From NCBI RefSeq assembly GCF_029537235.1, contig NZ_CP120638.1, forward strand, positions 1,736,001 to 1,800,000: 64,000 nt of DNA, given 5' to 3'. The position numbers and the translations under genes were made by a program. The stretch is from Rhizobium sp. 32-5/1 (GTDB taxonomy: Bacteria > Pseudomonadota > Alphaproteobacteria > Rhizobiales > Rhizobiaceae). Shown in pieces: positions 38,454 through 48,600 of this stretch; position 1 is the first letter of the stretch; every line of letters begins with the position of its first letter. Below the pieces are notes generated by a model. That model saw only the letters and a program-made list of their open reading frames with translations, was not told the origin of the DNA and searched no databases.

Positions 38454-38586
38454 CTTCTCCCCAGCGGGGAGAAGGTGGCCTGAAAGGCCGGATGAGGGGG
38501 CCCGAAGGCCACATCTATCTGGCTCCGGCTTCGCCGGCCCCTCATCGCCTCGCATCCGCTCGGCACTTCTCCCCGCTGGGGAGAAG
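38454..38586. repeat. RIME-like mosaic repeat with two palindromes
   Basis: CTTCTCCCC-AGC-GGGGAGAAG at 38454-38474 and CTTCTCCCC-GCT-GGGGAGAAG at 38566-38586 frame GTGGCC...GGCCGGATGAGGGG, a sequence common in rhizobial intergenic mosaic elements. It lies between the convergent cyclase and FecR-domain genes. Confidence 0.8.
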
Positions 38587-38681
38587 AGGAGATCGTTGCA
38601 CGATCTCGTATTCCGTACGGGATAGGCCTAGTCCCGACGGGGTTAGGGTGAGGGGCTGCCAAAGCCAAACTGTTTAATCCA

Positions 38682-39326
38682 CTAAGGCCTGACGCCGACA
38701 CTGGCATAGGCTTCGGCGATACGGGCCTTGCCCCAGACGACAGGTTCGTTCGGCGCATCACCCGGCTTGGCGATTTCGACGCCTTCGCCGGCACCGACCA
38801 TTTTCGTCACGCCGCCGCCGTCGACCGAGACCAGACCGTGTTCGACGAAGACCGCGAAGACGCCGCGGTTGGGGCCGCAGAAGAATTTCGTGCCGCGCAC
38901 GCCGATCATCCCGAAGGTGGTGCGCAGCGCCAGATCGATCTTCGGCAGGCCCTCCGGCCGGTCGAACACCATCTGGCCGAGGCCAAGCTCCAGCGTGCCG
39001 CCCTGACCGGCGATGAAACTATCGACCAGCAGCTCCGTGTCGCTGCCGAGCAGGATGCGCGTATCGCCGCCGAGCTGCAGATCCGCGAAGCTATCCGCGC
39101 CGGTGAGCACATAGTCATTGTCGAGGATCGAGCCGCCGGCGGTGAGCCCCTCCTGCAACTCGGCCTGTTTGCGGTGGACCTTGCCACGAATGTCGTTTGC
39201 CTTGCCGATCACCGTATTGGCGCGCGTCGAAACGCTGGCGAGGCCGATGGCTGCAAAGGTGCAGCCTGCCATGAACAGTCGCCGGCCAATCAGTCCGCGC
39301 CGTGCCGGCATCACTTCGAGACTCAT
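38682..39326 (-). CDS. FecR-domain protein, 214 aa
   Basis: N-terminal leader with an RRGLIGRRLF stretch and hydrophobic segment (about residues 12-30), cleaved or anchoring. The rest has FecR-like beta repeats: TAGGSILDNDYVLTGADSFA, ADLQLGGDTRILLGSDTELL and TFGMIGVRGTKFFCGPN. FecR-domain proteins often sit beside CHASE2 cyclases, as here, and probably interact with the CHASE2 sensor in the periplasm. The start at 39326 follows AAGGAG; a longer in-frame extension is spurious. Confidence 0.8.
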   Translation of the reverse strand: MSLEVMPARRGLIGRRLFMAGCTFAAIGLASVSTRANTVIGKANDIRGKVHRKQAELQEGLTAGGSILDNDYVLTGADSFADLQLGGDTRILLGSDTELLVDSFIAGQGGTLELGLGQMVFDRPEGLPKIDLALRTTFGMIGVRGTKFFCGPNRGVFAVFVEHGLVSVDGGGVTKMVGAGEGVEIAKPGDAPNEPVVWGKARIAEAYASVGVRP

Positions 39327-39483
39327 GTCTTTACTCCTTTTTGAACACCCGGCGACCGGCCACGAAGGCCACCCGTCGGCGCACCTTCTAATTGCCTTGA
39401 AAATAGTCGCGACCACTGTTTCCGGCGGAACAGGCAGTTGCAAGAGCGGAACGTATGGTCGGGACAAATTAAAGGAGAGCATC

Positions 39484-40374
39484 ATGAAAAACGCAACAAG
39501 TAACCGCATGTCGATGATCAATGCAGCGCTGGTTGCTGCCATGAGCACCCTGTCCCTGGCCGCGATCGCGCTACCATCCACCAGCCACGCATCCGATCTC
39601 ATGCCGGCCGACCTCTGCGACCGGGAAACCGGCAGCGAACACGACCAGCAGCGCAACATGGCGTTCAAGCCCGTCGCCACAGAAGACATCCGCATCGGTA
39701 TTGCCCTTTCGGCCTGCCGCGAGGCCTACAACCAGGGCGCCGGCCCGCGCCAGACCTTCCAGCTTGCCCGCGTGCTGCACAAATCCGGCCAGAAGATCCA
39801 GGCGATGAAGCTCCTGGCAGAAGCGGCCGAGGCCGGCCACGCACTGGCCATGGTCAACTATGCCGTGATGCTCGGGGAAAAGGGCGACACCATCCAGGAA
39901 TTCGGCCTTTACCAGAAGGCTGCAGCGACCGGAAACGTGCTGGCCGCCTACAATCTCGGCGTTGCCTATCGGGATGGCGTCGGCACCGAAGTGAACGGTG
40001 CGCTGGCTGCCGAGTGGTTCGGGCGTGCATCGCTTGCCCGCGACAAGGTGGCAGCCTTCAATCTGGCGGTCCTGTTCGATGAGGGGACGCTTTTGCCGGA
40101 AGACAACGGCAAGGCAGTTGAACTCTACCGGGTGGCGGTCGAGCGCGGCAATGTCGATGCCATGATCAATCTCGGCCTTATGCTGGAGAACGGCGAAGGC
40201 GTGGCGCAGGACATCGCCGCCGCGCAGGATCTCTACGGGGATGCCGCGCGCCGGGGCGATGCCTTCGGCCGGCAGAAGCTGCAGGAACTGGCGCAGACCG
40301 ACGGCCAGGCTGCAAAGGCACTGCCGACAGAAGAAGCGCTGCTCATCCTTCCCAAGGCCGGCCGCGTCAAATGA
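39484..40374 (+). CDS. Secreted Sel1-repeat protein, 296 aa
   Basis: Signal peptide (MKNATSNRMSMINAALVAAM... ending SHASDL). Then several Sel1-like TPR repeats: HALAMVNYAVMLGEKGDTIQ, NVLAAYNLGVAYRDGVGTEV, KVAAFNLAVLFDEGT, NVDAMINLGLMLENGEGVAQ. These bind other proteins. The ATG follows AAAGGAG. Divergent from the FecR-domain gene with a 157-base gap; part of the same cyclase neighbourhood. Confidence 0.85.
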   Translation: MKNATSNRMSMINAALVAAMSTLSLAAIALPSTSHASDLMPADLCDRETGSEHDQQRNMAFKPVATEDIRIGIALSACREAYNQGAGPRQTFQLARVLHKSGQKIQAMKLLAEAAEAGHALAMVNYAVMLGEKGDTIQEFGLYQKAAATGNVLAAYNLGVAYRDGVGTEVNGALAAEWFGRASLARDKVAAFNLAVLFDEGTLLPEDNGKAVELYRVAVERGNVDAMINLGLMLENGEGVAQDIAAAQDLYGDAARRGDAFGRQKLQELAQTDGQAAKALPTEEALLILPKAGRVK

Positions 40375-40398
40375 GACGCGCGCCGCCTGAGAAGGATA

Positions 40399-41433
40399 TC
40401 AGCGGATCTCGCCCGCCTGCGGACCCCAGGTATCGGTCAGCGCAAAACCGTCTGCCAGGGGATCGAACGGATCGAGCGAGACCTGATGCAGGCCAAACGT
40501 CCAGCCTCGGCCGGAAATGGTGGGGATGATCGCCGGGCGGCCGGCCACCGTGGTGACGCTTTCGAGACCGGCTTTAAATTCCGAGCCGATGATCGAGCGG
40601 GACGTGAAGACGTCGCCGACCTTGGCCAGACCGCGGGCGTGCAGCGTTGCCAGATTGGCCGAGCTTCCCGTGCCGCAGGGCGAACGATCGACGCGGCCGG
40701 GCCACATGGTGGTGCAGGTGCGCACCGCACCATCGGCTTCGGTGTCGCGGAACATGACATAGGCGACACCGCTTATTTCCGGGATTTCCGGATGCACGAC
40801 CGGGATCGTTTTGTTGACGAGATCCTTGAGGAACATGCCGGCCTCGACGATGCGCCGCGCATTGGCCTTTTCGATCGTCGTGCCGATCTGCGCGACATCG
40901 ACCAGCGCGTAAAAGACGCCGCCATAGCAGATGTCGAGCTTGATGCGGCCCCAGTCCGGCGTGTCGATCTCGACATCGAGTTGCTGCACGAAGGACGGCA
41001 CCATGGTGAGCTTCACCCGCTCGCAGCGGCCGTCGCGGCAGGTGGCCGTCGCCTTGACGAGGCCGGCTGCCGTATCGAGCATGACCACCGTTTCCGGCTC
41101 CTTCATCTCGACCATGCCGCTCTCAAGCAGCGCCGTGGTGACGCAGATCGAATTGGAGCCGGACATGGCATGGGCCTGATCGGCCTGCAGGATGATGAAG
41201 CCGAAATCGGCCTCCGGGCGCTTGGCCGGCAGGAGCAGATTGACCGAGCCGATCGAGGCCGCGCGCGGCTCCAGGCACAGGAACCGGCGCAGGCTGTCAT
41301 CCACCGTGTTGATGTGGTTCAGCTGCTCGGCAATCGTGTTGCCCGGAATTTTCGGCACGCCGCCGATCGCGACCTTGCCGATTTCACCTTCGCAATGCAC
41401 ATCCAGCAACTGGATCGTCCGCTTCCATCTCAT
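40399..41433 (-). CDS. Proline racemase-family enzyme (hydroxyproline epimerase/dehydratase), Ser/Cys active site, 344 aa
   Basis: Acts on proline or hydroxyproline C-alpha. The second catalytic motif is intact: RSPCGTGSSANLATLHARG (Cys). The first motif reads AMSGSNSIC, so a Ser stands where racemases have Cys. Full length, no frameshift. Ser/Cys members are known as a distinct subgroup and differ in activity from the Cys/Cys 4-hydroxyproline epimerases and Thr/Cys 3-hydroxyproline dehydratases. putA, which finishes proline breakdown, is 4 kb away. Its ATG starts MRWKRTIQLLDVH. Confidence 0.85.
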   Translation of the reverse strand: MRWKRTIQLLDVHCEGEIGKVAIGGVPKIPGNTIAEQLNHINTVDDSLRRFLCLEPRAASIGSVNLLLPAKRPEADFGFIILQADQAHAMSGSNSICVTTALLESGMVEMKEPETVVMLDTAAGLVKATATCRDGRCERVKLTMVPSFVQQLDVEIDTPDWGRIKLDICYGGVFYALVDVAQIGTTIEKANARRIVEAGMFLKDLVNKTIPVVHPEIPEISGVAYVMFRDTEADGAVRTCTTMWPGRVDRSPCGTGSSANLATLHARGLAKVGDVFTSRSIIGSEFKAGLESVTTVAGRPAIIPTISGRGWTFGLHQVSLDPFDPLADGFALTDTWGPQAGEIR

Positions 41434-41757
41434 CGCTTCACTCCCAGACTAAACCAGTTCACGTCATCTGCGCATTTCACCCGCGAGCCGGCAAGGCCGG
41501 ACGGAATCAAAACCACTGCCGCCGGCATTCGGATGCGAGCCGGCAGCCCGCTTTCACGCTCCGCCGATGCGTGCCAAAACACGGCGGCACGTGCATTTCG
41601 ACTCTGATATACCAGCGACAAGCCCTTGCCTAGGGTAGGGCCTCCCAATCCGTGTCTTCGCGATTTTCCCGGCATCTTACCAATTAAGTTGCTTGACGCC
41701 GCAGCAGCCTGCCGACAGCTTGGCACCTGCCCGCCCAACCTTTCCCAATGGACCCCC
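41434..41757. other. Divergent intergenic region
   Basis: Separates the proline-racemase-family gene (minus) from the phosphodiesterase (plus). It must hold two promoters, but no clear operator palindrome or terminator is visible. Confidence 0.4.
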
Positions 41758-42564
41758 ATGACCAAGCTGATCATTTTCACGGACCTTCACATGGTGCCTG
41801 AGGGCACGACGATCATCGGGCTCGACCCGCACCAGCGGCTGGCGGCCGGCATCGCGCATGTCAATGCACACCATGCCGACGCGGACCTCGTGATCTTCAC
41901 AGGCGACCTGACGCACCGCGCCGACCGGGCATCCTATGAGCGGCTCAAAGGTCTGCTCGATACGCTGACCCCGCAAAAGGCCATCACCATCGGCAACCAC
42001 GACCGGCGCGACGTCTTTCTTGAGGTGTTCGCCGACTGCCCGACCGATGAAAACGGTTTCGTCCAGCAGGCGATCGATCTGCCCGATTCCCGCCTGCTTG
42101 TGCTCGATACGCTGTTTGCGCCGCCCTACGACTACCCCAACAGCCATGCCGGCCTACTCTGCAAGGCCCGGATGGACTGGCTCGACCGCCAACTCGCCAG
42201 CGCCGGTGAAAGGCCGGTGATGCTGTTCATGCACCACCCGCCGCATGCAACCGGCTTCACCGGCATGGACATGATCCGTCTGGTCAACGAGGTCGAATTC
42301 TACGATCTCGTCAAACGCCACGGCAATGTGCTGCACATCTTCGCCGGCCACGTGCACCGCACGATCTCCGGCTCCAGCCGCGGCATTCCGTTTTCCGTGT
42401 TTAAGAGCCCGGTGCACCAGCAACCCATGCCCTTCGACGCCCCCGACGCCTCGCTGTCCGTAGACGAACCCGCCGCCTACGGCATCGCGGTGATGACGGA
42501 TACGGGCGTGCTGGTGCATACGGAGGATTATGAGATTGCGGCGCGGGAAGCGGCGGTGGCTTGA
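41758..42564 (+). CDS. Calcineurin-type metallophosphoesterase (class III cyclic-nucleotide phosphodiesterase), 268 aa
   Basis: Metal motifs in the usual order: IIFTDLHM (DxH), FTGDLTHRAD (GDxxH-type), TIGNHDRRD (GNHD), FMHHPPHATG (His) and IFAGHVHRT (GHxH). This fits the CpdA/class III cAMP phosphodiesterase group, which would oppose the adenylate cyclase 3 kb upstream; other phosphodiester substrates are possible. The start at 41758 (MTKLIIFTDL) is preferred; the open frame extends 44 codons upstream without support. Confidence 0.85.
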   Translation: MTKLIIFTDLHMVPEGTTIIGLDPHQRLAAGIAHVNAHHADADLVIFTGDLTHRADRASYERLKGLLDTLTPQKAITIGNHDRRDVFLEVFADCPTDENGFVQQAIDLPDSRLLVLDTLFAPPYDYPNSHAGLLCKARMDWLDRQLASAGERPVMLFMHHPPHATGFTGMDMIRLVNEVEFYDLVKRHGNVLHIFAGHVHRTISGSSRGIPFSVFKSPVHQQPMPFDAPDASLSVDEPAAYGIAVMTDTGVLVHTEDYEIAAREAAVA

Positions 42565-42735
42565 GGCGTTTCGACGGAACGGCGAAGCCACCCGCTCCGT
42601 CGCTCCCTCACCTTGTCGAAGGGTGCGGGGGTGCCCGCTATGCGCCAAAACCGGCCGCGTGGCAGCATTCGACGCGCTCGCGTCTACCGCCCATGTCGCA
42701 CTATGGTGAACGTGACGTTTTGCATTTGTCCGACG

Positions 42736-43326
42736 TCATCTTCGTCCTGGCGTGAGTGCCAAACTGAGAACTCGCATCAGCAGCCTTAGAGCTTCGACTG
42801 ATGGCCCATCGGCGCTGAAGCTGTGTTTGATGCCATCCATTGCAGCCGCAATCAGCGAGGCGACATCGATGGGTGAAGCCTCAATGGGCTTCAAGTCGAT
42901 TTCCCCTTGAGCCTGTGCGTTTGAGAGAGCTTTTGCGAGGAGGTCGAGCAGCCTTGATCTGGCGGTGGTCGTTATGTCCGCAGCCAATTGCATATTGATA
43001 TCGAACAGTTCCTTGGCATTTTCGCTCTTGCTAAACGGTGCTATCAGCCCTTCCTGAAAGGCAGAGATCGCCGCCGCGATGCGGTCTACGACATTTCCCG
43101 TGCGGCCAAGTACGGCCTCAACATCAGACATGGTCTGTTCATGCGCCCGCGCCGAGCCGGCGCGAAAGAGCTCTTCCTTGCTGTTGAATGCAAGATAGAG
43201 AGACGCGCGCGAAATTTCCGCCGCGCGCGCGATATCCGCCATGGTGGTTTTCTGGAAGCCGTACCGGGCAAACACCGGGAGCGCGGCGTCCAGAATTAAT
43301 GCTGATTTGTGATCTTGTTTTTCCAT
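42736..43326 (-). CDS. TetR/AcrR-family regulator, 196 aa
   Basis: HTH: QKTTMADIARAAEISRASLY with the following FNSKEELF, then a helical ligand domain ending SLALTPGRR. Divergent from the reductase-like gene at 43420 and probably its repressor. GTCTA/TAGAC repeats stand in the gap. Confidence 0.85.
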   Translation of the reverse strand: MEKQDHKSALILDAALPVFARYGFQKTTMADIARAAEISRASLYLAFNSKEELFRAGSARAHEQTMSDVEAVLGRTGNVVDRIAAAISAFQEGLIAPFSKSENAKELFDINMQLAADITTTARSRLLDLLAKALSNAQAQGEIDLKPIEASPIDVASLIAAAMDGIKHSFSADGPSVEALRLLMRVLSLALTPGRR

Positions 43327-43370
43327 TTGGACATATTGACGAGCCTAGTCTCAAATGTCAAAAGAACAAA

Positions 43371-43397
43371 TAGACAAAATACGTCTAATCGTCTAAT
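43371..43397. promoter_or_regulatory. TAGAC/GTCTA repeats, candidate TetR operator
   Basis: TAGAC, a seven-base spacer, then GTCTAAT twice (43383 and 43391). The inverted pair plus the direct repeat may form a TetR site before both divergent genes. Confidence 0.4.
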
Positions 43398-43419
43398 TGC
43401 GGCAATTCAGGAGCACGGC

Positions 43420-44466
43420 ATGAATGGGATGGCATCACCACAAGACACAATGGTTCTGGTCACTGGGGTCAACGGCTTCCTTGGCGGGCATGTGGCGCTG
43501 CAGCTGCTGCAGCAGGGTTATCGTGTGCGAGGAACACTACGTCTGATGGAGTCCGCTCCGGCAATGATCTCCCGCTTCAGGTCGTTCGCAGAAGGGCTCA
43601 GCTTGGTCGAAGCCAACCTCGACCGCGACCTTGGCTGGGATGAGGCGGTGTCGGGCTGCGATTACGTCATCCACACGGCTTCTCCATTTCCAAGCGGCGC
43701 GGTGCGGGATGAGACAGGATTGATCCGAACGGCAAAGGAAGGAACTCTCCGCGTGTTGCGGGCGGCCCACGAAGGCAAGGTTCAGCGGGTCGTCCTCACC
43801 TCGTCTATCGCGGCCACCAACCATGGTAGCGGACGTGCGCCATTCAGCGAGAAGGACTGGACGGATGTAGCAAGCAAACGTGCGACGCCCTATTACAAAT
43901 CCAAGACCCTGGCCGAACGTGCCGCTTGGGCGTTCGCGGAACAACACGGCCTGCCTTTGACTGTCATCAACCCCAGTCTCATCTTAGGACCCTTGATGGG
44001 TAATGATATCGGGTCATCCGTGGGGCTTATCTCGAAGCTGATGAACGGCAAGTTTACACGGCTCCCTCGTTACGGCTGTTCGGTCGTCGACGTGCGCGAC
44101 GTCGCTCTGGCTCATGTTCGGGCGATGATCGAACCCGCGGCCGCTGGCCAGAGATTCATCGTAGGAGGCCGGGTGTTCTCGATGAAGGACCTGTCGCACG
44201 CAGTGGCCAAGTCCTTTCCGCAATACGAATCGCAGCTACCCATCGCCGAGCTTCCAGATTGGTTCGTCCGGATTCTCGCGCTTGTCGATGCTGACGCTAG
44301 AACGATCGTGCATGAGCTCGGACGCGATCTTAGCGTCGACACCTCAAAGGCCAGAAGCATCCTGCAATGGCAGCCGCGCCCCGAAGAGGAAACGATCCGG
44401 GACTGTTGTCAAAGTCTGATCGACAAGAGACTGGTGAGCGTGCGCGACGCCGGTCGGCAACTTTAA
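43420..44466 (+). CDS. NAD(P)-dependent epimerase/dihydroflavonol-reductase-like protein, 348 aa
   Basis: Extended SDR: MVLVTGVNGFLGGHVALQLL (Rossmann GxxGxxG), CDYVIHTASPFPSGAVRDE, VVLTSSIAATNHGSG, then PYYKSKTLAERAAW with Tyr and Lys in a YxxxK pattern. Similar to flavonoid reductase and aldehyde reductase families. ATG at 43420 follows CAGGAG. Followed by a small NTF2-like gene 36 bases on. Controlled probably by the divergent TetR. Confidence 0.85.
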   Translation: MNGMASPQDTMVLVTGVNGFLGGHVALQLLQQGYRVRGTLRLMESAPAMISRFRSFAEGLSLVEANLDRDLGWDEAVSGCDYVIHTASPFPSGAVRDETGLIRTAKEGTLRVLRAAHEGKVQRVVLTSSIAATNHGSGRAPFSEKDWTDVASKRATPYYKSKTLAERAAWAFAEQHGLPLTVINPSLILGPLMGNDIGSSVGLISKLMNGKFTRLPRYGCSVVDVRDVALAHVRAMIEPAAAGQRFIVGGRVFSMKDLSHAVAKSFPQYESQLPIAELPDWFVRILALVDADARTIVHELGRDLSVDTSKARSILQWQPRPEEETIRDCCQSLIDKRLVSVRDAGRQL

Positions 44467-44502
44467 CCTCCCCCAAAATCAACGATACATCGGAGACATC
44501 GA

Positions 44503-44892
44503 ATGCCCAACAACGTTCAAACCGAGGAAGACCACATCCGTGAAATTGAACGCAGCCGATTGCGCGCGCTCGTCGCCGCCGACGTGGCCGCAGCAAGGCC
44601 TCTTCATGCGGATGACTTCCAATTGATTACCCCCATCGGCATGGTTCTGTCGCGGGAGCAATATCTCGGTGCTATCTCCGCGGGGCAGATCAAATATGTC
44701 AGTTGGCGGCCTGGCGACATTGCGGTGCGTCTATTCAACTCCGCTGCGGTGATACGCTACTGCGCTCGTCTTGAACTGCTCTTCAACGGACATCCCATGC
44801 CTCCTGGAGACTATTGGCACACCGATACCTATGAGTATCGCGGCGGCGAGTGGATGGTGGTCTGGTCACAGGCAACGGCCATCAGTCGATAG
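44503..44892 (+). CDS. NTF2-like (SnoaL/DUF4440) small protein, 129 aa
   Basis: A cone-like alpha/beta barrel family: IREIERSRLRALVAADVAAA, then LHADDFQLITPIGMVLSREQ and YWHTDTYEYRGGEWMVVWSQ. Such proteins bind small hydrophobic compounds or act as accessory enzymes. Cotranscribed with the reductase-like gene. Confidence 0.8.
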   Translation: MPNNVQTEEDHIREIERSRLRALVAADVAAARPLHADDFQLITPIGMVLSREQYLGAISAGQIKYVSWRPGDIAVRLFNSAAVIRYCARLELLFNGHPMPPGDYWHTDTYEYRGGEWMVVWSQATAISR

Positions 44893-45102
44893 TCGATGCA
44901 GAGCCCGGCCGGGAACCTTAGAGTAGCGGAGCTACCGCACGACTGTGGGGCAGACAAGCCGCCACGTCCGCTCCGGGCCCAAATGCGCCCCCTCCATTCG
45001 ATTGGACTAGGCGCTATGCGCGCCGCAGTCGGGCAGAGGAGAGTTAAACAGCGCGTGGCACCACCCATTCCGTTCCCTCGCAATTTCCGCTACCCTTCCC
45101 CC

Positions 45103-45417
45103 ATGACCCTTGCCGTTCCCGCTGAAGACTTCGATTGCCAGACCTGCGGCGCCTGCTGCAGCTATTCGCAGGAATGGCCCCGCTTTTCGCTGGAGACGGA
45201 CGAGGAGCTGGACAGGATACCGGCCGAATACGTCTCTGCCGATCTCGGCGGCATGCGCTGCGAGGACAATCGCTGTTCGGCGCTGTCAGGAAAGCTCGGC
45301 GTGCATGTCGGCTGCACGATCTATGCGGTGCGGCCGCTGGTCTGCCGCACCTGCATGCCGGGCGACGACGAATGCCTGATGGCGCGGCAGAAACTGTCGC
45401 AAACCGTCCTTCTCTGA
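45103..45417 (+). CDS. YkgJ-family cysteine-cluster protein, 104 aa
   Basis: CQTCGACCSYSQEWP opens, then SALSGKLGVHVGCTIYAVRP and CRTCMPGDDECLMA; the Cys pairs form the metal or Fe-S-like cluster. The ATG at 45103 begins MTLAVPAEDFD; the longer frame is unsupported. Function of YkgJ proteins is unclear. It precedes putA by about 190 bases. Confidence 0.83.
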   Translation: MTLAVPAEDFDCQTCGACCSYSQEWPRFSLETDEELDRIPAEYVSADLGGMRCEDNRCSALSGKLGVHVGCTIYAVRPLVCRTCMPGDDECLMARQKLSQTVLL

Positions 45418-45604
45418 CTTTTCATCATACTGCCATTTTTATTTTATGCCGGATTTTTGACTGCCATTCTTGATAAAATAAGCGAATAGAACGGCAATGT
45501 CGCCAAAATACCGGATGGAGATACGGAGACTTCGAGGCTAATTTCTGCACCATCCTGTCCGGGCCATATCGGGTGCGCCGGCGCGTTGAAGAGGGACGAA
45601 TGCG

Positions 45605-48600
45605 ATGAGCCAGACACATCAGCAACAGACTGCCGGATCGGACCCGTCGCTCAAGCCCTTTGCCGATTTCGCGCCGCCGATCGCCGAGCAGACGGCACTT
45701 CGCCGCGCCATCACCGCCGCCTACCGTCGTCCTGAAACCGAATGCCTGCCGCCGCTTTTGGAAGCGGCCACCCTGCCCGACGATCTCAGAGGCAAGGCCA
45801 AGGCAACCGCCCGCACGCTGATCACGGCGCTGCGCGCCAAGCACAAGGGTTCCGGCGTCGAGGGGCTGGTGCATGAATATTCGTTGTCGAGCCAGGAAGG
45901 CGTGGCGCTGATGTGCCTGGCCGAAGCACTTTTGCGTATTCCCGATACCGCGACCCGTGATGCGCTGATCCGCGACAAGATCGCCGATGGCGACTGGCGC
46001 TCGCATATCGGCGGCGGACGCTCGCTCTTCGTCAATGCTGCAACCTGGGGCCTCGTCGTGACCGGCAAGCTGACGGCGACCGTCAACGATCGCAGCCTGT
46101 CGGCAGCGCTCACGCGCCTGATCGCGCGGGCCGGCGAACCGGTGATCCGCCGCGGCGTCGATATGGCGATGCGGATGATGGGCGAACAGTTCGTGACCGG
46201 CGAGACCATCGACGAAGCGCTGAAGCGTTCGCGCGCATTGGAAACCCGCGGCTTCCGCTATTCCTACGACATGCTCGGTGAAGCCGCGACCACGGCCGCC
46301 GACGCCAAGCGCTATTATGCCGACTATGAGAATGCCATCGATGCGATCGGCAAGGCCTCGGCCGGGCGCGGCATCCATGAGGGGCCGGGCATCTCGATCA
46401 AGCTCTCGGCGCTGCATCCGCGCTATGTCCGCGCGCAATCGACCCGCGTCATGACGGAGTTGCTGCCCAAGGTGAAGGCGCTGGCGCTGATCGCCAAGAG
46501 GTACGATATCGGCCTGAACATCGACGCGGAGGAAGCCGACAGGCTGGAACTGTCGCTCGATCTTCTGGAGGCGCTGCGTCTCGACCCTGATCTTTCGGGC
46601 TGGAACGGCATGGGCTTCGTCGTCCAGGCCTATGGCAAGCGCTGCCCCTTCGTGCTCGATTTCATCATCGATCTCGCTCGCCGCTCGAGCCACCGGATGA
46701 TGGTGCGTCTCGTCAAGGGCGCCTATTGGGATGCCGAGATCAAGCGCGCCCAGATCGACGGCATGACCGGTTTTCCGGTCTATACCCGCAAGATCTATAC
46801 GGACGTGTCCTATATCGCCTGCGCCCGCAAACTGCTGGATGCAAGAGACGTGATCTTCCCGCAGTTCGCCACCCACAATGCGCAATCGCTGGCGACCATC
46901 TACGAAATGGCAGGCCCCGATTTCAAGGTCGGCGACTATGAGTTCCAGTGCCTGCACGGCATGGGCGAGCCGCTTTATGACGAGGTCGTCGGCAAAGCCA
47001 ATCTCGACCGGCCGTGCCGCATCTATGCGCCTGTTGGTACGCATGAGACGCTGCTTGCCTATCTCGTTCGCCGCCTGCTTGAAAACGGCGCCAATTCCTC
47101 CTTCGTCAACCGCATCGCCGATCCGGCGGTTTCCGTTGAAGACCTGATCGCCGACCCGGTCGATGTGGTGCGCGCCATGCCTGTCATCGGCGCGCAGCAC
47201 GACCAGATCAAGCTGCCGGCCGAGCTCTTCGGCACCCAGCGAACAAATTCGGCAGGGCTCGACCTGTCGAACGAGACTGTGCTGAAGGATCTGGCCGACG
47301 ATCTCGTGCTTTCCACCGAATATCTCTGGCAGGCCGGGCCTCTGCTTGCCGACGGCGATCGGTCGCGACCCGAGTGCGCCGTGCTCAATCCCGGTGACCA
47401 CCGGGACAACGTCGGGCCGGTCGCAGAAGCCACCGAGGACGACGCGCGCGAGGCGGTCCGGTTCGCGGCAGAGCATGCCGCCGGCTGGGCCTCCACGCCG
47501 CCCGCCATGCGCGCAGATTTCCTCGATAAAGCCGCCGACATGATGCAGGACCGGATCACCCTGCTGATGGGTCTGATCATGCGGGAGGCCGGCAAGTCAG
47601 CGGCGAATGCGATCGCGGAAGTGCGCGAAGCCATCGACTTCCTGCGTTATTATGCCGACCAGGCCCGCAGGACGCTCGGCCCGGCGCACAGGCCGCTCGG
47701 TCCGGTGGTCTGCATCAGCCCGTGGAACTTCCCGCTCGCCATCTTCACCGGACAGGTGGCCGCCGCACTGGTTGCCGGCAATCCGGTGCTTGCCAAGCCG
47801 GCGGAGGAGACGCCCCTGATCGCCGCGGAGGCCGTTCGGCTGATGCGCATTGCCGGCATTCCCGCATCCGCACTGCAATTCCTTCCCGGCGACGGGCGGA
47901 TCGGCGCGGCGCTGGTGGGCGCGGCGGAAACGGCCGGCGTCATGTTCACCGGCTCGACTGAGGTCGCACGCCTTATCCAGAAGCAGCTCTCCGATCGGCT
48001 GTCTGCCACCGGGCGGCCAATCCCGCTGATCGCCGAGACCGGCGGCCAGAACGCCATGATCGTCGACAGTTCGGCGCTCGCCGAGCAGGTCGTTGCCGAC
48101 GTCCTCGCATCGGCCTTCGACAGCGCCGGCCAGCGCTGCTCGGCCTTGCGCGTCCTCTGCCTGCAGCAGGACGTGGCGGAACGTACGCTCACCATGCTCA
48201 AGGGCGCGCTCCAGGAACTGTCGATCGGCCGCACGGATCGTCTTTTCGTCGATGTCGGGCCGGTCATATCGCACGAGGCGAAGGACACGATCGAGAAGCA
48301 TATCGAGACGATGCGCAAGCTCGGCCGGCCAGTCGAACAGGTCACCTTGCGCGGCGAAACCGGGAACGGCACCTTCGTGCCGCCGACGATCATCGAGCTT
48401 GAGAAACTCTCCGACCTCAAGCGCGAGGTCTTCGGCCCCGTGCTGCACGTGCTGCGCTACGAGCGTGACGATCTCGACCGGCTGATCGACGATATCAACG
48501 CCACCGGCTACGGCCTGACCTTCGGGCTGCACACGCGGCTGGACGAGACAATCGCCCACGTCACATCCCGGGTCAAAGCCGGCAATCTCTACGTCAACCG

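Noticed and set aside
45425..47476. 683-codon open frame on minus inside putA
   Set aside because: It is exactly antisense to the proline dehydrogenase domain, has no domain of its own and arises from high GC codon bias.
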